A stretch of DNA of 5,208 nucleotides from Methanobacteriota archaeon (GTDB lineage: Archaea; Halobacteriota; Methanomicrobia; Methanomicrobiales; Methanospirillaceae): positions 1 through 5,208 of the forward strand of contig WRER01000084.1 in the NCBI GenBank assembly GCA_009779205.1, read 5' to 3'. The position numbers were made by a program, and so were the translations under genes. This document shows, piece by piece, positions 1 through 5,208 of this stretch (position 1 is the stretch's first letter; each line of letters begins with the position of its first letter). Under the pieces are notes generated by a model. It had not been told where the DNA came from and did no database searches. It saw nothing but the letters and a program-made list of their open reading frames with translations.

Positions 1-34
1 AGAACACGGATATAATCCCATCATTCATATGCAG

Positions 35-148
35 TAGGACTTACGCAAAATTGCCCATTCGTAAGTCATAATAGATTATTAAATCACTTCAATTAAGTAT
101 TTTAAGTTGGCAAAAGTTTAAGTCATCTTGACTTTTGCGTAACTCCTA
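35..148. repeat. MITE-like non-coding element with inverted terminal repeats, copy 1
   Basis: The two ends, TAGGACTTACGCAAAA (35-50) and TTTTGCGTAACTCCTA (133-148), are inverted copies of each other over 16 bases with a single mismatch. The interior is AT-rich and carries no meaningful open frame. Each end also has a small internal hairpin: ACTTACG (39-45) pairs with CGTAAGT (60-66), and AAGTCA (120-125) pairs with TGACTT (129-134). A second element with matching ends and nearly the same length lies at 2628-2738, and both share a central stretch similar to TATTAAAyCACTT about 40 bases from the left end. Short, gene-free, terminally repeated and present in at least two copies is the usual picture of a miniature element mobilised in trans by an insertion-sequence transposase. 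The outer TA could be a target dinucleotide, but the family cannot be named from this window. Confidence 0.7.
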
Positions 149-162
149 TTGCGTAACTCCTA
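135..162. repeat. Perfect tandem duplication of the element's right terminal repeat
   Basis: The 14-mer TTGCGTAACTCCTA occurs twice back to back (135-148 and 149-162) without a mismatch. The first unit is the right end of the element at 35-148; the second lies just outside it and would give an outer element of 35-162. It may be a remnant of a second element inserted next to the first, or a local slippage duplication of the end. Confidence 0.75.
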
Positions 163-187
163 AGCTATATTTCACACCCTTTCAATG

Positions 188-193
188 AAAAAA
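188..193 (-). terminator. Candidate oligo-T terminator downstream of mptE
   Basis: A run of six T on the minus strand lies about 90 bases beyond the mptE stop codon. Archaeal RNA polymerase often stops at such U-rich stretches without a strong hairpin, so this is the best candidate end of the RCK-DHH/mptE transcript. A six-T run also exists on the plus strand at 207-212 with no upstream gene in view. Nothing else recognisable is seen in 163-285. Confidence 0.25.
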
Positions 194-285
194 GAGAGAT
201 TTTGTGTTTTTTGAGACTTTAATGTTCAGAAAACAAAGTAGTTATAATATTAAGCGGGATTTTGGGTACCATTTGTTGTATGATG

Positions 286-942
286 CTATACAGAATATCC
301 AAGCATGCCAAGCAACCGTCGTGCCCAGATAAGCTTTTTTCGTTTCACTGGATCTACTTCTTCATCATCAAGATCAAATCCACATAGTGTAACTTTTTTT
401 GCTCCAAGTGCGTGTGCGAAAAACACTGCCCTATCCCCATCACTGAATCCTCCAAAATTATGCACATGGGAAAAGGGCTGAGACTGCGTTGTGCAGATAA
501 TCGGCCCTGGACATAATGGAACAAATGATTGAATTTGTGCTATATTATCACCATGAGCATGAATAACCAGGATCGTCTTATTTTGATTCATGGAGAAAAT
601 CCTCTCTTTTGCATGGCATATTCCATCAAGATCCGTTACAATAATATCTGGCGTCAAGCCTTCTGCATGTAACTGAAGTGCTGCCCCATCTGCTGCAATA
701 ACCGTTCTACGCTCGATTTCAGTGTGAGATAGGAAAAGTGCATGCCAGTCATCTAATAAACATGGAGCATTTCCGCATACGATAACCTCTTCGGCGCTTG
801 AAATGTGTGTTCGTGCTTCATGAAGAGCATCACACTGGGTGAGTGATGCAAGGATCTGGGCTGATCTCTCATCATCAGCTCGGCTAAAAGAGAAAGAGGA
901 AAGAATTTCAGTGTAAATCGGTTCCCATTCAGCGAAATTCAT
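286..942 (-). CDS. mptE: 6-hydroxymethyl-7,8-dihydropterin diphosphokinase, MptE family (DUF115-like)
   Basis: The predicted cytosolic enzyme of 218 residues transfers pyrophosphate from ATP to 6-hydroxymethyl-7,8-dihydropterin, giving the activated pterin used to build tetrahydromethanopterin, the one-carbon carrier of methanogens. It replaces bacterial FolK, to which it is not related. Visible motifs are CGNAP near residue 56, AADG (83-86), DIIVTDLDG (99-107), HAHGDN (128-133), the glycine-rich GGFSDGDRA (164-172) and GFDLDD (188-193); the acidic residues in these blocks fit metal and nucleotide binding. Length is near that of a complete family member and no signal peptide or membrane segment is seen. 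The ATG overlaps the TAA stop of the upstream RCK-DHH gene as TAATG, and no strong Shine-Dalgarno sequence precedes it, so translation is probably coupled to that gene. The family assignment is from motif recognition; the pathway role is known for the family, not shown here. Confidence 0.88.
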   Translation of the reverse strand: MNFAEWEPIYTEILSSFSFSRADDERSAQILASLTQCDALHEARTHISSAEEVIVCGNAPCLLDDWHALFLSHTEIERRTVIAADGAALQLHAEGLTPDIIVTDLDGICHAKERIFSMNQNKTILVIHAHGDNIAQIQSFVPLCPGPIICTTQSQPFSHVHNFGGFSDGDRAVFFAHALGAKKVTLCGFDLDDEEVDPVKRKKLIWARRLLGMLGYSV

Positions 943-2396
943 TAGTATTCAGTATTATCTTCTAACAGTCCAATCTGGCGATACAGATTCTGCAGCAGTG
1001 GTTCAATCACAAGCTCCAACAAAACCTCTTTGTCCCGAACCAGCGAGAAGATTGAAAGTGGGATCGATGCCGCAGCCATTGTTACATGACCTCCTGCATC
1101 GCCAATGCCTCCAAATGTTTCAGACATAACAGCTCCGAGATTTAATCGCACATCTCTGTTTCGTCCTGACATAATAATTGCTTCATCAGTAATACCATAC
1201 ACAATGGAGGTGGTAATCCCTTCAAGACTTAATAACAGATCAGCAGCCTGTGGCAATGCATCTCGATTTCTTACATACCCAACATTTGAAAATAAATATC
1301 CACTCTTTGTTTTTCTGTTTATTATCGCATTGCCCAAAATATCCATAATCTCATGTGAATACTGTGGCAATATGATCTTATCCAACAGATCGGCATCTGT
1401 ATACTCAAGCAGAAACGCTGCATTCATGAGATCATTTGGTGAAAGATTGCGGTGAAAGTCTTTTGTATCTGTTTTTATTCCATAAAGCAATGCAGTTGCT
1501 AACTCAGAATTGGGCGTGATATTCAGGGCTTTAATGTATTCCGTTAATATACTCGCACATGCACCATACTTTGGACGAATATCAATAAATGCTGCATTCG
1601 GGGTAATATTCTTCTCATTATGATGATCAATGATAATATCTACATGGGTATCGCGTGAAAGACCATTATTGATCCCAGGTCCTCCACTATCTACAAGTGC
1701 AATATATGTACATTGGGCTAGGATGTGTGTTTTCAATCGCTCCAGCTTCAGATCTAATAGATTCACAAGGGCTCTATTTTCCTGATATCCAATCGCTCCA
1801 TCATATAGTAATCGAACTGTTAAATTGGGATTTGCCATATGTGCCAACGTTGCAAGTGCGAAGCCACAAGAAATGCCATCAGGATCTGGATTCGTATGCA
1901 ACACAATGCCAAGACTCCCTGTCCATTGTTCCAAGATTTGCATCAGTTTTGAACCGTTGCCCTGGGATCGTAGCTGCTCAAGGCTGGAGTATGTAGCATT
2001 CGCAACGACCTCCTGAGGATATATGACGCTGTCAGCTCCTGCTTCAGCGAGTTCAGTTTTATTTATTGGATCATTTGCTCGTGCGATGATCTGTGCAGAA
2101 GGGAGTGCTTTTTGTGCCCAGATCACTCCTGCCCGATTTGCTTCATGGTCGTCTGTGACAAAAAACACCACATCAAACAATCCCAGTTCAGAGAGCTTTT
2201 CTTCATTTGCAATATCAATACAGAATGTTTCGTAGTTCTGTGCACGAAGCTCCTTCACTCGTGAAGGATCATTATCAAGACAAGTACATGAAATATTTTC
2301 ACGGCGCAATCGCTCGAGTATAAGAAATCCTACGCTCCCACATCCACATACAAGACAGGAAAATTCTCCAGCTTCCTGAGACATTGGCATTTGCAT
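942..2396 (-). CDS. RCK/TrkA-N domain fused to DHH-DHHA1 phosphoesterase
   Basis: The 484-residue soluble protein has three parts. Residues 12-130 form a Rossmann RCK_N/TrkA-N domain with GCGSVG (18-23) and an acidic D41 at the end of the second strand, which fits NAD(H) or another adenine nucleotide. Residues 160-340 form a DHH domain with all four metal motifs: HTNPDPDG (167-174), D236 in LVDSGGPG, DHH (257-259) and D310 in KTDTKDF. Residues 360-470 form a DHHA1 domain with SGRNRDV (410-416) and GDAGGH (432-437). DHH-DHHA1 proteins are Mn-dependent phosphodiesterases acting on short oligonucleotides, pAp or cyclic dinucleotides such as c-di-AMP; which substrate applies here cannot be read from sequence. 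The N-terminal domain is probably a ligand-sensing module. The start is fixed by an in-frame TAA 12 bases upstream and by AAGGT 6 bases before the ATG, although ATGs at codons 3 and 5 remain possible. Its stop overlaps the mptE start. Confidence 0.88.
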   Translation of the reverse strand: MQMPMSQEAGEFSCLVCGCGSVGFLILERLRRENISCTCLDNDPSRVKELRAQNYETFCIDIANEEKLSELGLFDVVFFVTDDHEANRAGVIWAQKALPSAQIIARANDPINKTELAEAGADSVIYPQEVVANATYSSLEQLRSQGNGSKLMQILEQWTGSLGIVLHTNPDPDGISCGFALATLAHMANPNLTVRLLYDGAIGYQENRALVNLLDLKLERLKTHILAQCTYIALVDSGGPGINNGLSRDTHVDIIIDHHNEKNITPNAAFIDIRPKYGACASILTEYIKALNITPNSELATALLYGIKTDTKDFHRNLSPNDLMNAAFLLEYTDADLLDKIILPQYSHEIMDILGNAIINRKTKSGYLFSNVGYVRNRDALPQAADLLLSLEGITTSIVYGITDEAIIMSGRNRDVRLNLGAVMSETFGGIGDAGGHVTMAAASIPLSIFSLVRDKEVLLELVIEPLLQNLYRQIGLLEDNTEY

Positions 2397-2402
2397 ATGG
2401 GT

Positions 2403-2407
2403 ACCTT
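2403..2407 (-). promoter_or_regulatory. Ribosome binding site that supports the start of the RCK-DHH gene
   Basis: AAGGT on the minus strand sits 6 bases before the ATG at 2396. The spacing suits the first of three closely spaced in-frame ATGs (codons 1, 3 and 5) better than the later two. The A's of this site are part of an in-frame TAA stop, so the gene cannot begin further upstream. Confidence 0.55.
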
Positions 2408-2440
2408 ATTGGTTACGCGGAGGTAAAAATGAGTTTGGGA

Positions 2441-2453
2441 TAGATATTTATGC
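2441..2453. promoter_or_regulatory. TATA-like box A, possibly shared by tRNA-Lys (+) and the RCK-DHH gene (-)
   Basis: TAGATATTTATGC is the only strongly TATA-like stretch in the 91-bp divergent spacer. Towards the plus strand it lies about 27 bases before TGCA (2474-2477), which resembles the box B initiator of methanogen stable-RNA genes, and would give a tRNA leader of roughly 12-15 bases. Read on the minus strand (GCATAAATATCTA) it would place a start near 2422 and a 5' leader of about 26 bases for the RCK-DHH mRNA. The positions are seen; that one box works both ways is inference. Confidence 0.45.
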
Positions 2454-2487
2454 GAGTAGCGAGAAAAATGTAGTGCAATACTTAAAT

Positions 2488-2560
2488 GGGCTTGTAGCTT
2501 AGCTGGCAGAGCGACAGACTCTTAATCTGTAGGTCAGGGGTTCGAATCCCTTCAGGCCCG
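2488..2560 (+). tRNA. tRNA-Lys (anticodon CTT)
   Basis: The 73-base gene folds as a complete cloverleaf: acceptor GGGCTTG/CAGGCCC with one T-G wobble and discriminator G2560; D stem GCTT/GAGC with GG in the loop; anticodon stem ACAGA/TCTGT around the loop CTCTTAA, giving anticodon CTT at 2521-2523; variable loop AGGTC; T stem AGGGG/CCCTT around TTCGAAT. It reads lysine AAG codons. No 3' CCA is encoded and no intron is seen. It is the only gene found on the plus strand in this window and converges with the two tRNA-Glu genes. Confidence 0.96.
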
Positions 2561-2576
2561 TCCTTTTCTTCTATTT
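2561..2576 (+). terminator. Pyrimidine-rich terminator candidate after tRNA-Lys
   Basis: TCCTTTTCTTCTATTT begins directly after the tRNA's discriminator base. Such U-rich tracts act as intrinsic stop signals for archaeal RNA polymerase. There is no hairpin beyond the tRNA itself. Confidence 0.4.
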
Positions 2577-2627
2577 CAAATACATAAATGATTCATATGT
2601 ATATTTTATTTTCATATATATAGAATC

Positions 2628-2738
2628 GGAGTTACACAAAAAACAATTAATGCTTAAATGGTTGCGAATATTAAACACTTTACCAAACCGATTTACTAAG
2701 ACGTTGTAATTGATGAAGATACAATTTAGCGTAACTCC
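2628..2738. repeat. MITE-like element, diverged copy 2
   Basis: The left end GGAGTTACACAAAA (2628-2641) is an inverted match, with two mismatches, to the right end TTTAGCGTAACTCC (2725-2738); the outer GGAGTTAC/GTAACTCC is perfect. Length between the GG/CC borders is 111 bases, against 110 for the same borders of copy 1 (37-146). TATTAAACACTT (2669-2680) sits at the same offset as a similar stretch in copy 1. The rest has diverged, so this is an older or differently derived copy. It lies between convergent tRNA genes, beyond the ends of both transcripts, where an insertion would do little harm. A 67-codon frame that crosses it shows no protein-like features. Confidence 0.6.
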
Positions 2739-2778
2739 TATAGAAGTAAATTTTGGTTCTAATCGTACAAACATTGCG

Positions 2779-2802
2779 TTTTACTTGAGTAAAATTAGAA
2801 AA
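2779..2802 (-). terminator. Terminator region after the tRNA-Glu pair
   Basis: Read on the minus strand, the sequence after tRNA-Glu(TTC) contains two T4 runs (2802-2799 and 2794-2791) in an AT-rich context. The second run is part of a perfect dyad with 7-base arms, TTTTACT (2779-2785) and AGTAAAA (2788-2794). T-rich sequence just beyond a tRNA 3' end suits an archaeal terminator; the dyad could add a weak hairpin. Confidence 0.4.
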
Positions 2803-2807
2803 TGAGA

Positions 2808-2882
2808 TGCTGATATGGGGATTCGAACCCCAGTCCTCGGCGTGAAAGGCCGAAATGATTGGCCGGACTACACTATATCAGC
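2808..2882 (-). tRNA. tRNA-Glu (anticodon TTC)
   Basis: On the minus strand the 75-base gene has acceptor stem GCTGATA/TATCAGC with all seven pairs and discriminator A; a three-pair D stem with a long loop containing CCGG; anticodon stem TCGGC/GCCGA around CTTTCAC, giving TTC (plus-strand 2844-2846); and T stem TGGGG/CCCCA around TTCGAAT. It reads GAA codons (GAG by wobble) and may feed Glu-tRNA either to translation or to 5-aminolevulinate synthesis for tetrapyrroles, as in methanogens generally. No CCA is encoded. It lies 25 bases downstream of its near-identical neighbour and is probably cotranscribed with it. Confidence 0.96.
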
Positions 2883-2907
2883 ACATATTATATTTCTTGC
2901 TACAGGA

Positions 2908-2982
2908 TGCTGATATGGGGATTCGAACCCCAGTCCTCGGCGTGAGAGGCCGAAATGATTGGCCGGACTACACTATATCAGC
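2908..2982 (-). tRNA. tRNA-Glu (anticodon CTC)
   Basis: This gene has the same cloverleaf as the tRNA-Glu at 2808-2882, base for base, except that the first anticodon base is C instead of T (plus-strand G2946 against A2846), giving anticodon CTC for GAG codons. The repeat period is exactly 100 bases. It is the promoter-proximal member of the pair. The 25-base spacer between the two genes is too short to hold a TATA box at normal distance for a separate promoter. Confidence 0.96.
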
Positions 2983-3010
2983 ACTTGTGCTATAACATAT
3001 TTACAATACA

Positions 3011-3020
3011 CTCATAAAAA
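3011..3020 (-). promoter_or_regulatory. TATA-like box upstream of the tRNA-Glu pair
   Basis: TTTTTATGAG on the minus strand lies about 25 bases before position 2990, where transcription would begin with a leader of about 8 bases before tRNA-Glu(CTC). A second AT-rich stretch, TAAATATG (3003-2996), is too close to the gene to act as its TATA box. The same T-run could also end the ilvE transcript. Confidence 0.35.
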
Positions 3021-3086
3021 GATTTGTTTTATGGCTTTCTCTAATTCTCTAGCCATTCTATTTTCTTCATTATTGTCATGTGATCT

Positions 3087-3965
3087 CTACTGAATCGGAG
3101 TACCTTCTCGTGCGACAACAGTCTGAAATATCTCCATGAATTGTCGCGTAATTGGACCCGGCATACCTGTTCCAATCTTTCTTCCGTCAATAACTGTAAC
3201 AGGTGCGATCTCGGCAGCAGTTCCTGTGACAAATACTTCATCTGCAGAATAGAGATCGAAGTATCCAGCATTTCGTTCAATAACTTCAATTCCGAGTGAT
3301 TTTGCCATCTCTAATGCAACAGCACGAGTAATTCCGCGCAAATTATTCAATGTGGGCGGTGTTATGATAGTGCCGTTCTTAACTATGAAAATATTATCTC
3401 CCGCACCTTCTGAAAGGTACCCGTTTGTATCAAAAAAGATCGCTTCATCTCCACCTTTGTACGTGGCCTCGATCTTCCCAAGGATACTATTCAGATAGTT
3501 AAGACTTTTTACATTTGGAGGCATCGATTCAGCAGGTACTCGGCGGACTGAAACGCATACTCCAGTCAGACCTTTCTCATAGAGATCACCGTACATCGCA
3601 CCCCATTCAATTGCAATCACGACAACTGTCGGCTTTGGACATTTCCGTGGATCAAGGCCTAGATCTCCTGGGCCTCGTGAAACGATAGGACGGATATAGC
3701 AATCTGTCAGGTTATTCTTCTTGCAAACTTCAATAATCGTCTTGGTCATCTCTTCTTTTGTGATTGGAATCTGAAGGTCAATTGTTTTTGCAGAATCATA
3801 CATTCTGTCTACATGTTCTGCAAGGCGGAATATTTTGCCATTGTACGCACGAATTCCTTCAAATACGCCATCTCCATATAAAAATCCATGATCAAATACA
3901 GAGATCTTTGCTTCATTTCTGGGAACAAACTCACCATCGAGGTAAATCAGAAGATTTGATTCCAT
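3087..3965 (-). CDS. ilvE: Branched-chain amino acid aminotransferase (PLP fold type IV)
   Basis: The 292-residue cytosolic enzyme moves amino groups between glutamate/2-oxoglutarate and the 2-oxo acids of valine, leucine and isoleucine, the last step of their synthesis. It is full length for the class IV aminotransferase family. Motifs in order are [12 protein letters not shown] (30-41), R92 and R97 in the IRPIVSRG block, KSLNYLNS (153-160) whose K153 should be the Schiff-base lysine, [12 protein letters not shown] (182-193) whose E186 should contact the PLP ring nitrogen, [12 protein letters not shown] (203-214), and [13 protein letters not shown] (244-256) for the phosphate and carboxylate. 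The ATG is fixed by an in-frame TAG 12 bases upstream; no clear Shine-Dalgarno sequence is seen. It follows the cfbB-type gene by 34 bases on the same strand, so the two are probably cotranscribed, though their pathways differ. D-amino acid transaminase or aminodeoxychorismate lyase are less likely because of the close match to IlvE motifs. Confidence 0.93.
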   Translation of the reverse strand: MESNLLIYLDGEFVPRNEAKISVFDHGFLYGDGVFEGIRAYNGKIFRLAEHVDRMYDSAKTIDLQIPITKEEMTKTIIEVCKKNNLTDCYIRPIVSRGPGDLGLDPRKCPKPTVVVIAIEWGAMYGDLYEKGLTGVCVSVRRVPAESMPPNVKSLNYLNSILGKIEATYKGGDEAIFFDTNGYLSEGAGDNIFIVKNGTIITPPTLNNLRGITRAVALEMAKSLGIEVIERNAGYFDLYSADEVFVTGTAAEIAPVTVIDGRKIGTGMPGPITRQFMEIFQTVVAREGTPIQ

Positions 3966-3999
3966 AATGTAGTACTATCCATTTCAAAAATAGATGAAG

Positions 4000-5208
4000 T
4001 CATCGCTTCGACACCTCCATATAGCGCCTGCAATGTTCAACAAAGCTCTGAAAAAAAGAAATTGAGGGCACCGGGTGCAGATGTGTGTATCCTGCCATCA
4101 CTGAATTTGTAACGAGTCCATCATGCACCCCATCAATTCCAACTCCTCTCTCGACTTCTATCCCATACAATGGCTCTGTTGGTTTAATGTCAGAGTAATG
4201 AAATGCATGACCGTATATGGGATGTTCCCCGAATGGACAATGAATTGACGTTTTTCCAACAATATACCGTACGATCCTTCGCGCTGGAATGGAAACAGCT
4301 CCGTGTACAATATCACACAATGCATACCTCTCTCCCTTTGAAAGTCCTTGAAAATCTTCTGCTACCTCAAGAGAAGATGCCAGATAGATAAGCCCACCAC
4401 ATTCTGCGTATATCGGAACACCATTTTCTGCCGCTATTCGAAGCCCTTTATACATGCTTTCATTTTCAGATAGGGCGGTGGCGTAATACTCTGGATAGCC
4501 TCCTCCAAAGATAAATCCATCAGCATTTCCAATTTTTTGAAAGCTATCATGTACTGGCGAGAAAAAAAGGAGGTTGCAACCGTTGCAGTGAAGAATGTCA
4601 AAAAGATCAGGGTAGTAAAAATTGAAAGCCTCATCATATGCAATTGCGATTGATATCTGACGCTTCCCGGCAGTCATTTCTGGCATAAATACAGAATATG
4701 AAGGAGTATGGACGGAAATTTCGCGTGCACAATGTTCAACCTCGTCAATATCAATATGTGGTAAGAATCGGTTTGACAGATCTGTTATTATGGGTGTGGC
4801 ATTTGTTGTATTTGCTGCATTTGCTTCTGTATATGGAATTAGTCCAAGATGTCGCATCGAGAGTTCTGGGACCTTGTTACGTGGGATGGCGCCAAGTACA
4901 GGAATATTGCAAAAATGCTCAATTGCCATCTTTGCTTTTTGAATGTGGCGCTCTCCTTGTACATTATTTAGAATTACACCAACGATCTGTAGATCTGGAT
5001 CAAGCGCCTGAAAGCCAGTAACAAGTGCTGCTGCACTGCGGGTAATACTGCGTGCGTTTACAACAAGAATGATTGGAACTCCAAGGATCTTTGCAATTCC
5101 GGCAGTACTTCCTGTATCCAGTATTGGGTCCGCTCCCTCATACAACCCTCGGACCCCTTCGATAAGTGCAAAATCTGCATCTTTAGTGGCATGTGAGAAA
5201 ATATCCTC
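4000..5208 (-). CDS. cfbB: Ni-sirohydrochlorin / cobyrinate a,c-diamide synthase, 5'-truncated by window edge
   Basis: This CobB/CbiA-family amidotransferase makes the a- and c-carboxamides of a tetrapyrrole, using ATP and glutamine: Ni-sirohydrochlorin on the way to F430 (CfbB), or cobyrinate for cobamides (CbiA). The frame is open to the right edge, giving 402 visible residues; the N-terminal P-loop (roughly 50-80 residues) lies outside. A TTG at 5145 is not a credible start, because the reading LIEGVRGLYEGAD, a family motif of the ATPase half, spans it. The ATPase-like half contains DTGSTA, LVVNAR and GVILNNV. The C-terminal class-I-glutaminase-like half begins near IAIAYDEAFNFYY and contains GFIFGGGYPE, AECGGLIYL with the nucleophilic cysteine (about visible residue 270), GHAFHYS and YTHLHP with the partner histidine. 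CfbB is preferred over CbiA only because the window appears methanogenic; sequence alone does not separate them here. ilvE follows after 34 bases. Confidence 0.85.
   Translation of the reverse strand, partial: EDIFSHATKDADFALIEGVRGLYEGADPILDTGSTAGIAKILGVPIILVVNARSITRSAAALVTGFQALDPDLQIVGVILNNVQGERHIQKAKMAIEHFCNIPVLGAIPRNKVPELSMRHLGLIPYTEANAANTTNATPIITDLSNRFLPHIDIDEVEHCAREISVHTPSYSVFMPEMTAGKRQISIAIAYDEAFNFYYPDLFDILHCNGCNLLFFSPVHDSFQKIGNADGFIFGGGYPEYYATALSENESMYKGLRIAAENGVPIYAECGGLIYLASSLEVAEDFQGLSKGERYALCDIVHGAVSIPARRIVRYIVGKTSIHCPFGEHPIYGHAFHYSDIKPTEPLYGIEVERGVGIDGVHDGLVTNSVMAGYTHLHPVPSISFFQSFVEHCRRYMEVSKR

Noticed and set aside
1105..1455. Plus-strand 116-codon frame inside the RCK-DHH gene
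   Set aside because: It is antisense to the DHH/DHHA1 coding region, with no motif or ribosome binding site; a shadow of the real gene.
2402..2425. Hairpin TACCT/AGGTA that could hide the ribosome binding site of the RCK-DHH gene
   Set aside because: The stem is only five pairs around a 14-base loop and the predicted transcript start near 2422 would remove part of it; too weak to call a regulatory structure.
2571..2774. Minus-strand open frame of 67 codons between the tRNA genes
   Set aside because: It spans the inverted-repeat element, is low in complexity, has no ribosome binding site and no recognisable motif; it arises from AT-rich non-coding DNA.
2808..2982. The 100-base periodic repeat read as a two-unit CRISPR-like array
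   Set aside because: Both units fold as complete tRNA-Glu cloverleaves with proper anticodons, which fully explains the repeat.
3041..3289. Minus-strand 82-codon frame overlapping the 3' end of ilvE
   Set aside because: It is a shifted frame within ilvE, whose own frame contains all family motifs to its stop; the composition of the alternative product is not protein-family-like.
4698..5021. Plus-strand 107-codon frame opposite the cfbB-type gene
   Set aside because: Leucine-rich repetitive product created by antisense reading of conserved ATPase-domain codons; the minus-strand gene explains the region.
5143..5145. TTG at 5145 as the start of the cfbB-type gene
   Set aside because: The frame is open for 21 more codons to the window edge and the upstream residues (ALIEGVRG) continue a conserved family motif, so the gene is truncated by the window rather than starting here.

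Overview
The window looks like chromosomal DNA of a methanogenic euryarchaeon. The evidence is a methanopterin-pathway pterin kinase (MptE), an archaeal-type fusion of an RCK/TrkA-N domain to a DHH phosphoesterase, a CobB/CbiA-family amidase of the kind that serves coenzyme F430 or cobamide synthesis, tRNA genes without an encoded CCA, and TATA-like boxes at plausible archaeal spacing. A. Methanomicrobiales origin (Methanospirillum-like) is my guess from overall protein flavour and base composition; the genus is not proven by the sequence.

Layout. Positions 1-285 hold no gene; they contain a 114-bp element with inverted terminal repeats (35-148), whose right end is repeated in tandem (135-162). 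Next, on the minus strand and read from right to left, come an RCK-DHH-DHHA1 protein (942-2396) and mptE (286-942), joined by a one-base stop/start overlap (TAATG). A 91-bp divergent spacer (2397-2487) separates the RCK-DHH gene from a plus-strand tRNA-Lys(CTT) at 2488-2560; one AT-rich box there could serve both directions. Between this tRNA and two convergent minus-strand tRNA-Glu genes (2808-2882 TTC, 2908-2982 CTC) lies a second, diverged copy of the terminal-repeat element (2628-2738). The right part holds ilvE (3087-3965) and, 34 bp upstream of it on the same strand, the 3' part of a cfbB/cbiA-type gene (4000-5208) that runs off the window edge.

How the genes relate. mptE (tetrahydromethanopterin) and cfbB (probably F430) both make cofactors of methanogenesis, while ilvE finishes branched-chain amino acid synthesis. 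The RCK-DHH protein is a probable Mn-dependent nucleotide phosphodiesterase, co-expressed and probably translationally coupled with mptE. The most notable non-coding signals are the two non-coding inverted-repeat elements of nearly equal size (MITE-like), and the tandem tRNA-Glu genes that are identical over 75 bases except for the wobble base of the anticodon. I found no clear sign of a wholly new multi-gene system.
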